DNA of 64,000 nucleotides from Hanleya hanleyi (GCA_036873755.1 JAVTVY010045425.1:62001-126000); one strand, 5' to 3'; numbered from the stretch's first letter, positions 10,968 to 22,935 are shown. Numbers and translations are program-made. Notes: generated from the letters alone by a model not told the origin.

Positions 10968-11911
10968 GTCTACGTTAGTCTGCATTGACGTAAATAAAGA
11001 TCAGCAAATGCCCCCTGCCGCTCAGATTTCTTTCACTTCAGATCTGGCGAAAGGTCAATCAGGTAAGAAACTGACCAAACTAGTGCAAGTGGAAGGGACT
11101 CGAGAATATTTTGGTTCCAGCAAAACGATGACAGTTAACGCCAAACTTTCTATCGAGTGGACTCCTGACGGGAAATTGGTAACAGGTCCAGGCAGGTGTC
11201 GGTTGGTCAGTCATTTCCGATCACTCGATGGGCAATGTCTTATGATTTTAAAAATTTAGGTAAATCTACGGATGCACCTAATATCAAATTCTTGATACGT
11301 GGTGTTTAAAAGTTTACGTGGTTCGGGACTGAGTCTGTTTCGGGCGATGCGCCCTCCAGTCTGAGATTCCAGTTTTGTCCACGTATGCCAGTTCATTGAC
11401 CTCACGCATGGTCGTGAGCATGGCCACTGTAAAGGTCAGTGAACTGGCATACGTGGACAAAACTGGAATCTCAGACTGGAGGGCGCATCGCCCGAAACAG
11501 ACTCAGTCCCGAACCACGTAAACCAATTCATGCCTCAACCAGGTTGAAGAAGGCGATCTCGCAACCGCCGGTCCAAATGAGAATTTGATATTAGGTGCAT
11601 CCGTAGATTTACCTAAATTTTCAAAATCATAAGACATTGCCCATCGAGTGATCGGAAATGACTGGCCAACCGACACCTGCCTGGACCGGTTATCAATTTC
11701 CCGTCAGGAGTCCACTCGATAGAAAGTTTGGCGTTAACTGTCATTGTTTTGCTGGAACCAAAATATTCTTGAGTCCCTTCCACTTGCACTAGTTTGGTCA
11801 GTTTCTTACCTGATTGACCTTTCGCCAGATCTGAAGTGAAAGAAATCTGAGCGGCAGGGGGCATTTGCTGATCTTTATTTACGTCAATGCAGACTAACGT
11901 AGACCCCAGTC
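10968..11911. repeat. Large inverted duplication inside DIRS copy 2
   Basis: The plus-strand arm (about 10968-11397) and the minus-strand arm (about 11430-11911) are nearly identical reverse complements around an axis near 11400-11430. The same protein segment ('QISFTSDLAKGQSGKKL') reads on plus at 11027 and on minus near 11840. The right arm keeps about 45 extra bases (near 11520-11580, with 'cctcaaccaggttgaag') that the left arm lacks. The transcript could fold into a ~0.4-kb hairpin. Arm identity suggests a fairly recent event or gene conversion. Confidence 0.9.
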
Positions 11912-12289
11912 AGGGCCATCTTTCGGTTCACTCTCAAGTTACTAATCTCATCCTGGCTGCCATTCTTGCGGGAATGGAACAGTAGCAGCAAGAAATGAAG
12001 GAATTGAGAGCGGCAATGACCAGTCAATTCTCAGTCGGTATTAAACTGCATCCGGTTTCGACTGACCAGCCTATGCAACTGGAAGCTAAGCCAATTTGAC
12101 GGGGTCTATCCCTTCCAAGAATCCCTACTGGCAGGAATCCTGGGAGGATATGGAAGTGGATAGGGATCAGAATATCATGGATCTACCAATGCTGAACCTG
12201 ATGCTCGCAAATACTACAAGTTAATTGCTGGCATCTATGACTTAATCCTGAATGTTCCGCTTCCGGTTCCACATGCGGCGGATATTGAA

Positions 12290-13490
12290 ATGGAGTCGGG
12301 GGAGTCAACATGGGTTACGAGAAAGGTACAGTCACTTCCGGCCTCAACTGCTACCCACTCTGTTTGTGATTTATCCCACAGAATGTTAGCAGAATCCGCT
12401 ACTCATGAGGAATGGGCAGCCAGGCTAGAGCTCTTTTCCGCCAGGTGCAGGATCTTCTGGTCTGTACCCAGTGGCGAAGCAGATCATACAATATACATGA
12501 TTCTCCGTTCAGCTTCCGGTCTGCTGATGTTAATAGTTGATTTTCGTACTTCTGTCCTCCCAATACGAAATAACCTCCTAATCCGGATGTTCCCTTTACG
12601 AGCAAGCAGGCTGTTACACTAGACCATCGGGACTGATTTCAAAATGCCATTAAGTATGGATTATTTTCGTTGGAGGGTTTCGGAAAGTCAAGAACGGTTG
12701 CAAGAGGGTATTAACCTCATTCTTGACTACCAGAAGATAGCTTCCGGTGCTGTTGAGGACTTGTTGGTATACAATGCCTTCATGTCCTCTGTGCTCGTGT
12801 ATCTTAGGAGAAATTACAAGCGTCTAGTCCGTCATTCTTAATCCAGCCGTCGTCCATTAGAGAATATCCGCGTCCATAATCCAAAGACCTATTTCATATT
12901 CCATATAACAGTATTAGCACCAAATTCAAAAAGACAATCATAGTATACATAAACATAAGCTTGTTTCCTGCAAGAGAGAAGCGGTCAACAGTTTTCAATG
13001 ATGCCGGCAAGACATCATGATGTTCCAAAAATATCAAATCCGTATCGCTGATATATATCGTATATATATATATTGTATATACATATATCGTATATATGTA
13101 TCGTATATACATATATCGTATATATGTATCGTATCGCTACAATCCTTTACTACATGAGTACAAGCCGGAAGCTGAAAAGAGAAACTTGTCAGACATGTTA
13201 GAGACATCAACAGCTTCCTCTTTACTGTTTGGTAATGCTGTAACCGAAGTCAGACCTGAAATGGCTGGTCTTGATCTGGTGCTTCTGCTATGAGAGCATC
13301 GGCTTCGACCTCTGGTCCCAAAGTGAAGAAGTCCGAGGGTAACAAGGCTGCTAACGGTACACCTGGACAACAGCAATGCCAAACTCCCTCTTCTAACAAC
13401 CCCAAGTTGTCTGGCTGTGATAAAACGAAGAAGGCTGATCGGTTGTCATCCAAGCAGTCACAGGAACTTATTTCCTTCTGCAAACCAGAT
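12290..13490 (+). pseudogene. gag C-terminal region of DIRS copy 2 (split by insertion)
   Basis: The 12644-12813 part ('VSESQERLQEGINLILDYQK', 'MSSVLVYLRR') and the 13138-13400 part ('LHEYKPEAEKRNLSDMLETS', 'TGPKVKKSEGN'-like basic tail) are two halves of the segment that is continuous at about 4075-4447 in copy 1. The upstream part (12290-12400) corresponds to copy 1 near 3650-3760. Frameshifts and stops are frequent. Confidence 0.7.
12820..13137. mobile_element. Small nested insertion in gag with AT-rich (cgtatata) tail
   Basis: Comparison with copy 1 (4165-4205) shows that about 318 bp interrupt the gag sequence. A candidate 5-bp target duplication 'tacaa' lies at 12815-12819 and 13138-13142. 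The left end has 'gtctagtccgtcattctt' and 'gccgtcgtcc', like the GTCCGTC phrase of the hairpin-headed repeats. The right end is an alternating 'cgtatatatgtat' tract. It has no credible coding frame. Confidence 0.65.
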
Positions 13491-13696
13491 CATACAGCCA
13501 AACTTCAGTTTGCTTTGGGCCTGGAACACGCCTCTTCTGGGGTGTCTGTCAGGTCTAGTAGTCTGAGTTGGCCCATTTCTCCTTCGTAATTCATGGATAC
13601 TGGCATGTTAGAGATTCCTTAAGGAAGCTCACGCGATGATGCGGTCAATTCTCGTAGGGTGATTGGTCTGCATCATCACCATGAACCATTCGCCAA

Positions 13697-14644
13697 GTGG
13701 CACCTCCAGCAGCGGGCCGACAGGAGGCAAAGTCGACTTTCTCTGAGCCATTGGCTCGAGTGGTGTTGCGGTATGGTCTGGGTTCCGCTGCACTGGTCGA
13801 TGTGCGGGCGGTCACTGCAACAGTAACTGGTGCAGTTCATCCGCAGCTAGGTTCTGGTTCTGGTTCTGATTCAGTGGCAATCGCTGGAACTGGCTTTATC
13901 AGGCCATTCTATGACCCGAATGCTCTTGGGTCCGATCCATCTGACTCAGAGGATACTGGTCCTGGTGACATGCAGGTTGATAAAGAGGAACCCATTCAGT
14001 CTGAATCATCTACCTCTCAATCTGTAGACTCCTCTAATGCTTAGGCTCTTGCTGAAGGCTGCTGAGTGAGATCGCCTGATTGCAGCTGCACTCAGATGCA
14101 GGTCTGTGTTGGACAGTATTCCCCGGACTGTCGGCTTTGATGCGCTGTCTTATGTGTGAGGTCTCAGCTTGTCAGAGCTTAGCCACTGCTCCGAAAGCTC
14201 CCTTGCGGTCATCGATAGTGGGATCTGAGCCATGGAGCGGAGTACCTTGCTGGCACTCCCTCTCAATGGCCAGGTTGCTGCAGCATTTGAATCATTGCGG
14301 ATTGGGTCGGAGGAAGGGTCGACAAAGCCATTAGCATTTAAACATACTCCTGCCCGGTTTTCGGAGTTTATTCACTGTCCAGACTCTGGCCGTCAGGTTG
14401 CGGATGGGCTTCGGAGGTGGGACAGTGCTTAACATACTACATTTCTGATATGTTTGCAAAGACTGTCGCTGTGCGCGACCAGACACGGAAGGCTGTCAAA
14501 CTCCACTTGGCTGAAGCTTCAGGTCGTTTCGCTCTTAGGTGCTTAAGCCATTTGTTGCACGTCAGCTATGATGCTGCTGATCTGCATCGCATGGCTGAAG
14601 TGGCCCGTGATGAAACTGTGCGTCATGGGGTGAGAGCCCTCCCC
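13697..14644 (+). pseudogene. gag-like region of DIRS-C
   Basis: An open segment at 13697-14041 encodes a Gly/Ser-rich then acidic stretch ('DPSDSEDTGPGDMQVDKEEP'), followed by shifted frames at 14232-14432 ('LLALPLNGQVAAAFESL', 'FSEFIHCPDSGRQV') and 14417-14644 ('VKLHLAEASGRFALRCL'). Position upstream of RT, composition and the following basic region suggest gag. I do not recognise a domain, so this is inferred from gene order. Confidence 0.5.
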
Positions 14645-14765
14645 TAGCGTCAGTATTTAATGTCAGGGTGTTTCAAGATAAACTGAGTGTGCTGCACCGC
14701 TGTCAGCCCCTGGGAAGAAACGCCATCGGGACAGTAGAGGTAAGAGAAAGGGTAAATCTTCGGCA

Positions 14766-15029
14766 TCAGATAATCTGGCGGGAAGCAGAAGTCATGTCCT
14801 CAATGATTTCTGCGCCACCTCCATTGGTACCAATCAACGTGCCTGTCACACTGATCTTAGGAGGGGAACTAACATTTCCGGGTCAAACCCAACTATGTCA
14901 GATAATCTGGCGGGAAGCAGAAGTCATGCCCTCAATGATTTCTGCGCCACATCCATTGGTACCAATCAACGTGCCTGTCACACTGATCTTAGGAGGGGAA
15001 CTAACGTTTCCGGGTCAAACCCAACTATG
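14766..15029 (+). repeat. 132-bp in-frame tandem duplication within DIRS-C
   Basis: Copies at 14766-14897 and 14898-15029 differ at only a few positions. The unit is 44 codons, so it preserves frame. It lies at the end of the gag-like region; in the likely gag frame each unit reads 'SDNLAGSRSH' and 'CHTDLRRGTN'. Near identity suggests duplication late in the life of the copy. Confidence 0.92.
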
Positions 15030-15149
15030 TGCCGAACTGGAAGCGAATAGTTACAGAAGGTTACAATGGCACATGGACTACTCCATCCTGACCTCCACCT
15101 GTAACTTCAGCTCCCCTCAAAACCCAATCACCTCAGGTTCATGAGCAGT

Positions 15150-15794
15150 TATCTGTGCTCTACCAGGAGGTTGTCTCTCTTCAGGCCAAGTGCACCATAT
15201 GGGAGATCTTGGATCCGGCCACGAATCCAGGGTTTTACACGACAATGTTACTGGTACCGAAGCACATTGGAGATTGGCAACCTGTGTTCAATCTTCGCCT
15301 CCTCAACCATTGCAACCGCAATGAAAAGTTTCAGATGTAAACAATTTGTGCGGTACGAGACAGTCTACAAACTGGCATGTGGGCCGCATCGATCGATCTC
15401 ATAGATGCGTACTTCCATATTATGATACATTCGGAATCTCAGAAGTACCTCCTGTTCACATACGACGGTTGAGTCTGACAATTTCAGGCTCTCCCTTTGG
15501 GATCACGTCGACTTTATGTGTGTTTACAAGGGTGGTGGACTCCCTAGCTGTGTCTCTCAGGCATAAGCCTTCTGTGTCTCTACAAGCACATAAATAGATG
15601 ACTGGTTGATAAAAGGATCATCGCCCCAGGTTGTGATCCGTGGTGTGCGGCTGCCTGTTCATAACACAATTCTGGACGGATGGATTGTCAACCTTCCCAA
15701 ATCGGAGTTTTTACACCTGGGAGTGCCGTTCGATGTCATGGTCGGTTCAATCTTTGACAAGCTCACTAGAGAAGTTAAACGTGATCCTTGGTGA
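15150..15794 (+). pseudogene. Reverse transcriptase remnant of DIRS-C
   Basis: 15155-15340 encodes 'NPGFYTTMLLVPKHIGDWQP' and 'VFNLRLLNHCN', the DIRS/Ty3-like RT N-terminal motifs (GFYS...VPKKDGGWRPVIDLRLLN). Shifted frames continue with motif A ('SIDLIDAYFHIMIH', near 15388-15430), 'SESQKYLLFTYDG', and a motif C-like 'IDDWLIKG' near 15594-15616. 15606-15794 reads 'FLHLGVPFDVMVGSIFDKLT', like the post-C region. Several stops. RNase H is not recognisable. Confidence 0.8.
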
Positions 15795-15979
15795 TTTCTT
15801 TCGGACCACTTCGATGCAGACCAATTCGACTATATTTGATGTGTTTCTGGAAACTGAGCACATGTCAAATAAATCAGTCCCCATCAAGAAGGAGCTTTTG
15901 ACAGTGCTTCAGTGGTGGCAGGATCGGTGCAACCTCTTGAACGGGGCGCCATTATGTCCTACACTACCAGATCTAGTGC

Positions 15980-16250
15980 TGTTCTGGACAACAGAGGCCG
16001 ACCGATTGGTCTCTCAGACTTTTGGACTTCTGATCTATGCCACCATCGATCTGTTTGCAACCCAATACAATCACAAACTTCCCGTGTATGCGAGTCTGTT
16101 TCCGGATGCACTAGCTCATGCAGTGGATTCACTGTCAGTTCCATGGACGGCGATGTACACTTATGCATTTCTCCGGACCACTCTGGTCCTCAAGGTCATT
16201 CAGAAGATTCAGAGTGACCAGTGTATGATAGTGCTGATAGCTCTATTCCG
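15980..16250 (+). pseudogene. Methyltransferase-like segment of DIRS-C
   Basis: 'IDLFATQYNHKLPVYASLFP' and 'DALAHAVDSLSVPWTAMYTY' followed by 'AFLRTTLVLKVIQKI' align with 'IDLFATHLNHQLPLYMSPV' and 'AYAYPPPSILPLVLQ' in the full element. The expected PP before the last helix is replaced by LR, which would destroy the (N/D)PP-type catalytic motif if that reading of the domain is right. Confidence 0.6.
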
Positions 16251-16559
16251 GTCGACCAAGGTGTGGCTCGATCACCATGCAGTCTATTAGAACTTCTGGT
16301 AGACGTACCATGGTGATTACCAGATCGTCCAGATCTCCTGACTCCTTGCCAGGGTCGTCGGGTTCACAAACATCCAGGCCTATTAAGTGCCTGGAAGCTG
16401 TCATTAAATCCCGACTCCAGGAAGGCTTTTCTACAGAGGCTTCAGAATTCATGGCTAAATGTAGAAGAGCCTCCACTAGGCTAGTTTATGATTCTAAACT
16501 CAGCCTCTTTCAGGGGAGTGGTATCATGAGCATGGTATTAAAACGTCCAGCTGACACTA

Positions 16560-17039
16560 TACTTCTCAGGAAATAGCAGATTTCTTTGTTTAAATTGCAG
16601 CATTCCACTATCTCAGGTTATCCACAATAGCGATGATCCACCCTGGTTTCCAAAATCCAAAGCTACTACATGTAAACCGTTGAAGGATCTCATTACGGGA
16701 ATGTATCATCTTCATCCTAGAGTCGAAAGATTTAACTTCCCCCATGAAATCTTGATTTGGTGCTCAGTGCTCTGACCCGGGACAAATATTAAATCTATAT
16801 CTATATATATTATATTGTATTGTTAAAAAATCATGACGAAGTCAACTGGTTTGATTTCTGGCTAACTAGTTTCACCGTGTCTCGACGGTTTATCAAAGCT
16901 TTATTCGATCAAATAAATTACAGCTATTTATACATACACACATGTAATATTGACTTGGATACTGTAGTCTAAGCGACAGTATATCTAATGTTAAACAAGT
17001 TCATACATGGCAATATAACAATCGACGGATTTCTATTAT
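16560..17039. other. Degenerate DIRS-C interior
   Basis: Between the methyltransferase-like and recombinase fragments I see no clear homology, apart from a short AT dinucleotide tract near 16797-16820. It may include an insertion. Confidence 0.35.
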
Positions 17040-17215
17040 ATTATATCTATACTCGTCCCAGCTCTGACCAAGCAGCCATTCGAGCTAGTTTAAAATGCTT
17101 GACATTAAAAACTGTCTTTTTAGTCTCTGTGGCGTCTGCTAGTTGGAGTAGCGAAATACATGCGATCTCCGCCAAACCCGATCACTTGGTTTCTCCGCCA
17201 AACCCGATAGCTTGG
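17040..17215 (+). pseudogene. Tyrosine recombinase start of DIRS-C, truncated by DIRS-B
   Basis: 'SLKCLTLKTVFLVSVASASW' followed by 'SSEIHAISAKPDHL' matches the first catalytic box (usually LALASG.R.SELHAL). The expected catalytic Arg is Ser here. A ~29-bp tandem duplication ('ctccgccaaacccgat' near 17167 and 17195) lies next to the break. Homology stops at 17215 where DIRS-B starts. Confidence 0.7.
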
Positions 17216-17376
17216 TGTTTTTGCATTAAAGCTTCCCTTCTATTACAAACCGCCATTATTCTCCTCTGGAGATCTCATTTGCAAAAGAACTAAAAGAGTT
17301 AACTCCCCTGATCCTGGGTCACCCAGGCAACGTGTTCCACGCATGCGCCCATTGATCCCTGATAGTTCATATTTTC
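17216..17376 (+). repeat. Left edge and inverted terminal repeat of DIRS-B
   Basis: 17236-17376 is the reverse complement of 23096-23236 with about two mismatches over 141 bp. 17216-17235 is the unique left edge, complementary to the first half of the internal complementary region. Confidence 0.92.
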
Positions 17377-17799
17377 CTTTTGCAAGCCAGCGTAGCTGAC
17401 GTGTTTTGGAAGATCTCTGCTTGATTATATCTAGCGTAGTAAAAGTATTTATTAGAGTAGGAAGGTTTGTTAAGAATTAAACTGTCTCCATCTCGTCATT
17501 CTGTTTGTTACATTTCTTGTCAAACTTACAGGTCGTTTGCTGATCGTCACTCTGCGTGCCATTTTTGCCGCCCGCAGATTTGTACACAAAGAGACGTGTG
17601 CTGAATGCAAGACTGAGACGACGCAGTTTGGCTCAGATTTTCGACCTTTCATGCAATCGTCAGTATTGAGACTTCGGTAAACATTTACCGATTGAAGGGG
17701 AAAAGGAAAGCCACTGTCCAGCGTTTTTCTACAGGATATTCAGCCTCCTAGTTGAATTCCAGTCATATCAGCCTAGCGACATTACCCCTGGACTCCGGC

Positions 17800-17980
17800 C
17801 CCGTACATTGGGAGATTCAAGACCGGGACTCCGGTCCCGAACATCGAAAGATTTCAAGACCGGGACTCGGGCCCCTTACATCGGGAGATTCAAGACCGGG
17901 ACTCCGGTCCCGAACATCGAAAGATTTCAAGACCGGGACTCCGGCCCCTTACATCGGAAGATTTCAAGACCGGGACGAAA
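17800..17980 (+). repeat. Short tandem repeats (gaccgggactccggtcccga)
   Basis: Two and a half units of about 71 bp, each made of two related ~35-bp halves, read 'agattcaagaccgggactcc' then 'cgaacatcgaaagatttcaa'. Each holds a GGGACTCCGGTCCC-type palindrome. They lie at the start of the gag-like region of DIRS-B. Confidence 0.85.
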
Positions 17981-17989
17981 TTGAGATGT

Positions 17990-20250
17990 ATCCATCCCGA
18001 AGTCGGACTCTACATTAAAGCTATGAAGCCGGCCACGGTACAGCCTAAAGCCAGGGAACCGGCACATCAACTTCCCGGGAATTTGAGCCGAAATACAGAC
18101 ACCAAAGCACCTCGGACCCGACCATCGGAGCGAGAGTTTTTTCTTCCAGAGTCGGGACTGCAGTCCGGAGCCGTACCACGGAGCAGGAGATGGCACAGAC
18201 CTATGTAGAACGGACTTATCCAGTATGTCGAGAGTTTACAGCTCATCGGGAGTCCACATCCAAGAAGTCACGGACTTTAGAATATACGGGACCATGGCTC
18301 CGAGATAAAGTCACTGCCCGATGCAGAACTCCGAGACCCCGTCAAGCCAAGAGCCTACAGGGACTACCGGGATATTGAGAGAATTCAAGACCATACAGAT
18401 CGACGGTATTCCGATACCGATGCACGGTATTCCGATACCAATTACGGTATTCCGATACCGATGCACAGACCCGACTACAGGTGAACCTTTGGGGCCGTAA
18501 CATGACAGATCCAGAGTTCGAAGTCGTACCCCGGCGCAAGCAGGTCACGGACCTATTGGGAACGGACTTATCCAGAACACTGTGTAGCCGCATATAAGAA
18601 GTCACGGACTTACACAGTACGGATTTACTTAGAACGGACTTAGCCAGAACGCTACACCACGGTCCCAGAGACAGCTTTCAGCTTTATTCGTCTACGCCGA
18701 AATTTCGGCGGTACAGCGGTGGATTCAAGCCGCATTCCCGAAGGCCGAAGAATTCTCTGAAGATTAAAGTCCAGTCTAAATTTGCTTCATCGGAGAAGAC
18801 TTAGTCAGCTCCCGTTCATCCAGGTCTCCGCAGGTCGACAGAGAAGAGACCTCGGCGTAGTGCCGTATCACGGAGCAGTGAACAACACTACAGTTCGGAG
18901 CACAGATCGGGATCATCACTCATATTCAAGGAAGTCAGAGATATGGACCCGGACCCTGTAGGGCCCGGCCTATACAACAGGGCGCTGGAATACCGAGACA
19001 TCACGGCCCTGGACCCCGACGCTAGGCCAGCACTATCTGCAGACAGAATCCCGACCATTTGAAACGGACTTATTTAGAGCTCCGAGAGTCAACTTCCAAC
19101 TTCAACTTTGGAGTCGGACACCACCTTACAGTCATCGGGATTACCTGAGCAGAGACCGGACTCTAGGATCAGCATTCCGGATCCAGACTCGGACTTAAAG
19201 ATCAAGACTTATCTTTTCAAGTTCCTTTGGAGTCAAGTGCTGTTACGGGACGCAGTCACCTTCCAGCAGTACAGCTTCCTGCCACTGCCGGCATTTCATC
19301 ATCAGATGTCTGTGACACGAGATGATCCCGTCATCCTCCAGCAACGCCCGTTTCTCCAGTCAAGAAGCGGAAACAGATTGTCTCTGCGCCGAAGTCGGAC
19401 TCTACAATTAAAGTAAAGAAGCCGGCTACAGTACAGCTTAAAGCCCGGGAGCCGGAGCATCAACTTCCCGGAAAATCGAGCCGGAATACAGACCGGGACT
19501 CGGATATCCGAGAACATTCCCGTAATCCGGACACTCGAACTACGGAGGACCGGAACGACCATAACAGACATGCAGGCCGGAGTTCCGATCATCATCATTC
19601 CAGGGATAAAGATCGCCATCCTCGCCCCGGACGTTGTTCCTGTAGGCCGGATCGTCGGCGAATCGAAATTCCGGATCGTGAGAGGATCCGGAATCCGGAC
19701 TCGGATTCTCGACTTTATCAGCGCCATTCCCGGATAGAAGATCGAGATCGGGATATGAACACATAGAAGTCGGGAACCCCGGGAGAAATTTATTCGGACG
19801 AGTCCCCGTTATCAGCCACGTTCCCGTAGTCCACCCAGATATCGGCGACAGAGTCCCGTATGGTCAGGGTTTAGGAAACGGAATTTATCTTCTCTGGACC
19901 CACGTGAACCCCGTCGTAGATCACGTATTCCCAGACGACACCAGCCAACTGAGACGAGTGGACTTCATGCGCAGGTGGAAAAATCTACACTAAAGGAAAT
20001 TTCCAAAAACCGGACTACCTCCCCGAAACGGAAACGGACTTTTCGGGAATCCGACGCTATCCACTCCAGTTTAGCTGTTCATACATCCCCACAGTAGCGT
20101 AAAGAGAGAACACGCACTGAGACGTTGCCCACAAGTGAGATGAGCCGTACGAGAGCTGTCACCGGACAAGGAGACTCCCGGATTCTACAGCCTGGTATTC
20201 CTCGCCCAAAGAAGATTGCCAGGCGGCTTCGGATGATCTTCGACATCTGT
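17990..20250 (+). pseudogene. gag-like region of DIRS-B (Arg/Asp/Ser-rich)
   Basis: This is a GC-rich region whose frames hold low-complexity charged sequence, for example 'DRNDHNRHAGRSSDHHHSRD' at about 19549-19610. A ~105-bp segment ('gaagtcggactctac...') occurs twice, near 17998-18100 and 19391-19495. An 18404-18470 stretch has three 'cggtattccgatacc' palindromes. No known domain is visible; gag identity is inferred from position upstream of RT. Confidence 0.5.
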
Positions 20251-21540
20251 ACAGCGGTCATCTAGCACCTCCACCGAGGGTCCTTGCGGTCCTGTCTTCA
20301 TCTGGAGGCTTGGATATGTCAGTCGACCTGCAGGACGCATATCTTCACATTCCGAGTTCATCACCTCATCGTCGCTGTTTGCGTTTCGTCATCGCCGGAG
20401 GGAGGTTCCAGTCACATGTCTTGCCTTTCGGCATGTCCATGGCCCCTGGTGTTTCACCTGCATCACTCAACCATCATTTCATCTCTTCACCTACGGCGTA
20501 TAGACGTCGAGATCTACATAGACGACATCCTGCTGTGAGCTGTAGACAGGGACCTTCTCCAATCACAGACAGAATTCGTGCTGCACATTCTATGGCATTC
20601 GGCTCCGTGCCTTGCCTGGAGAGATCAGAACTGCAGCTGGCACAGCTGAGATGATGTATAGGAGCCCACATCGACTCTCTTTGGGGCATTGTCAACTTCC
20701 GGAGGATCGCTGGAGCAGAAGTCGGGGACTAGTAAAGCTGTTTCTTAGCATCACCATACCAGCCCATACAACTTGGACAAGTTCCTCTGGGATTGTTGAC
20801 GTCAACAGAGGACTTGACACCGTGGGGTCGGTTACATATACGACACCTACAGTTCCACATTCAACCTCACCTACACAAGGAATCGGACAACCCGAGGATA
20901 CCGATCCAGGAATACCTTCACCCTTATCTCAGATGATGGCAGCATCGACGCAGTGTCATGATAGTGGTATCATTTTGTCCTCACTCAGATCGCTATCTCT
21001 TCACGGATGCTTCACTGACGGGATGAGGAGCTCACACAGGAGACGGAGACGTAGCCGGCCTGTGGTCCCAGGAAGAGTCCCTACATTGTATCAACATCCT
21101 CGAGATGTCAGACATCACTCACGCAGTCCAACTTTGGTTACCACAGATCTTCACTCTTGTTAACCAAGGACAACATGACGGTAACATCGTATATCGTCAA
21201 GCAGGGTGGCACAAGATCACACCTACCGTTCCTAAAAGACTTGTGAGTTGCTACAACTAGCACAGCATCACAGTTCCACAGACGAGCTCGACACACCCCG
21301 AGAAATCTCAACGTCACAGATGCCTTGTCGAGACCGGACAAGATACTACAAACCGAATGGATATTGCACCCTCAGGTTTTCCGGAGTGTGGCACAGATTT
21401 GGGGTCCACCACAACTGGACTTGTTTGTGACCAGGCACAATAGACAGACTCCTCAGGCCTTTGCCGTAGATGCACTGACACTCGACTGAAACAGACTACT
21501 GGCATACGCATTCCCGCCTGTAGCATTACTTCAGCTAATT
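20250..21540 (+). pseudogene. RT-RNase H remnant of DIRS-B
   Basis: 20310-20460 reads motif A 'MSVDLQDAYLHIP' then 'FVIAGGRFQSHVLPFGMSMA' (motif B region). A shifted frame gives 'VEIYIDDILL' (motif C) ending in a stop at 20536-20538. Near 20995 'LFTDASLTG' marks the RNase H start, followed by a stop, then 'GLWSQEESLHCINILEM' in the same domain. The later 'PQVFRSVAQIWGPPQLDLF'-like segment (21370-21425) corresponds to the methyltransferase-like region. No continuous protein remains. Confidence 0.8.
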
Positions 21541-22099
21541 CTCAAGAAGATTATGCAGAACCAGTGCATCATCATCATGATAGCCCCGTGGGGGCCTCAA
21601 CGACCTTGATTCCCACAATTGCTGCTACTCATCACGGACTTACCTCATCGACTACCCGTGTGGCGAACTCTACTCAGTCAGCATCGCCAGGGAGTCTTCC
21701 ACGAGAACCCATCATGGATGAATCTACACCCTTGCAGATTATCCAGTATTCACTCAGAACGAAGGACTTTTAAATAGAAGTTGCACAAGTGATGGACGAA
21801 GACATCAGAGGGTCATCCAATCAGGTCCACCAATCTAAGTAGAAGTACTTCAGAAGTTGGTGCAGAGAGAGCACAATTCAGTTTCTGCCTCTCTGCCAAT
21901 AATTGCGGTCTTCCTTCTTCATCTACTTAGAGAAACATTTCACCGAGCACAATAGAGGGTTATCGATGTGCATTATCCAGAGTTCTTCGCCTCTCCATTA
22001 ACCTGAATAATTGACAGAACAAGGACATTTCATCACTCCTCAGAGCCTTCGCCCTTCAATTCCGACGTAAACACGACAATTACTACCCAAATAGGATCT

Positions 22100-22560
22100 G
22101 GGCGTGGACTTGAGCTCCCTGCTGAGACCTCCACTTGAACCCTTACATGCCTTAGCGGTGACAACTTCTAAGGCAGTAGCATACAAGACAGCCTTCCTGA
22201 TGTCATTCGCCCTGGCAAGAAGAGTCTCGGAACTTCATGCACTAGAAAGGAAATCTTGAAAATGGACGCACGACTGGTCAATAATCCTTCCACATCCTAC
22301 ATGTATTCCGGAATTTCTAGTGAGAATGAACCGTCTCTTCCCGGACCACTGGACAGAACCATCACGAGGAAGCAGACGTTTACTGTTTTTATCTTTCAAG
22401 CCTGATGTTACTGCAGACATCACAAAGAATACCATAGCATCATGGTTAAAGAAGAGCATTCAGTGGACTTATGAACTTGCGGTCGACAGTCCTCCCCTAC
22501 TGTCTGTTTTCGGTGTCATCACACGGTACTCGAGCTTTAGTTACGTCTTGGCCTCTTAAC
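22100..22560 (+). pseudogene. Tyrosine recombinase remnant of DIRS-B
   Basis: 'AVAYKTAFLMSFALARRVSE' and 'LHALERKS' give the first catalytic Arg box, followed by a stop near 22257. 22320-22556 then gives 'SRRLLFLSFKPDVTADITKN' and 'TIASWLKKSIQWTYELA'. The His-x-x-Arg and Tyr boxes are not recognisable in one frame. Confidence 0.75.
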
Positions 22561-22935
22561 AAGAACCTATCCATCAACATGTAGTAACATAACTGACTAC
22601 AAAGAAAAGAGGGAGGGAACAGACAAGATCAAGACAAGAGCACTCTGGACAAGCGCATCTTCATCCTGAGAGACAGAGAGGCCTTATAGGAGCGGCAAGA
22701 CGTACTACAGTCGAAAGACACCTTTTGGCAAACGGTCTATAGTGACGAGTCGGATCCATCCACCTCACTAAGTCGTCTTGCGTATCTCCTCATAATGCCT
22801 AATCGCCTGTCATAACGGCTTGGTTTATTATGTGGTTTTTACAATATATAGCGAGTTCAACTCAGGTTACGTGTTCCGCATGGCTGCGTTAATGATTAAA
22901 TCGACCGACGACCCAACCTCCTCTGTTGGTAGTCT

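Larger units (their letters stand above)
10632..13430 (+). mobile_element. DIRS-like element, decayed copy 2 (gag part only)
   Basis: It starts with 'gggaagtattcttta', shared with copy 3 (near 25456) and, as 'gggaagtattctt', with the full element (near 34564). It contains only gag-region homology: a Cys-rich start, the 'KLTKLVQVEG' segment, 'GINLILDYQKIASGAVEDLL' (12701-12760), 'YNAFMSSVLVYLRR', then after an insertion 'LHEYKPEAEKRNL' and 'ASSLLFGNAVTEVRPEM'. It carries an inverted duplication (10968-11911) and a nested insertion (12820-13137). At about 13430 it passes into a different DIRS family. Everything downstream of gag is missing. Confidence 0.75.
13440..17215 (+). mobile_element. DIRS-like element of a second family (DIRS-C), decayed, interrupted at 17216
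   Basis: It contains a gag-like region (13560-14660), a Lys/Arg-rich gag end, RT (15150-15800), a methyltransferase-like segment (15990-16240) and the start of a tyrosine recombinase (about 17040-17215), all plus strand and frameshifted. The recombinase is cut where DIRS-B begins; a possible continuation lies after 23279 ('GEDLILHPKSVSL'). The left limit is approximate because it abuts gag of copy 2 without an obvious terminal repeat. Confidence 0.75.
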
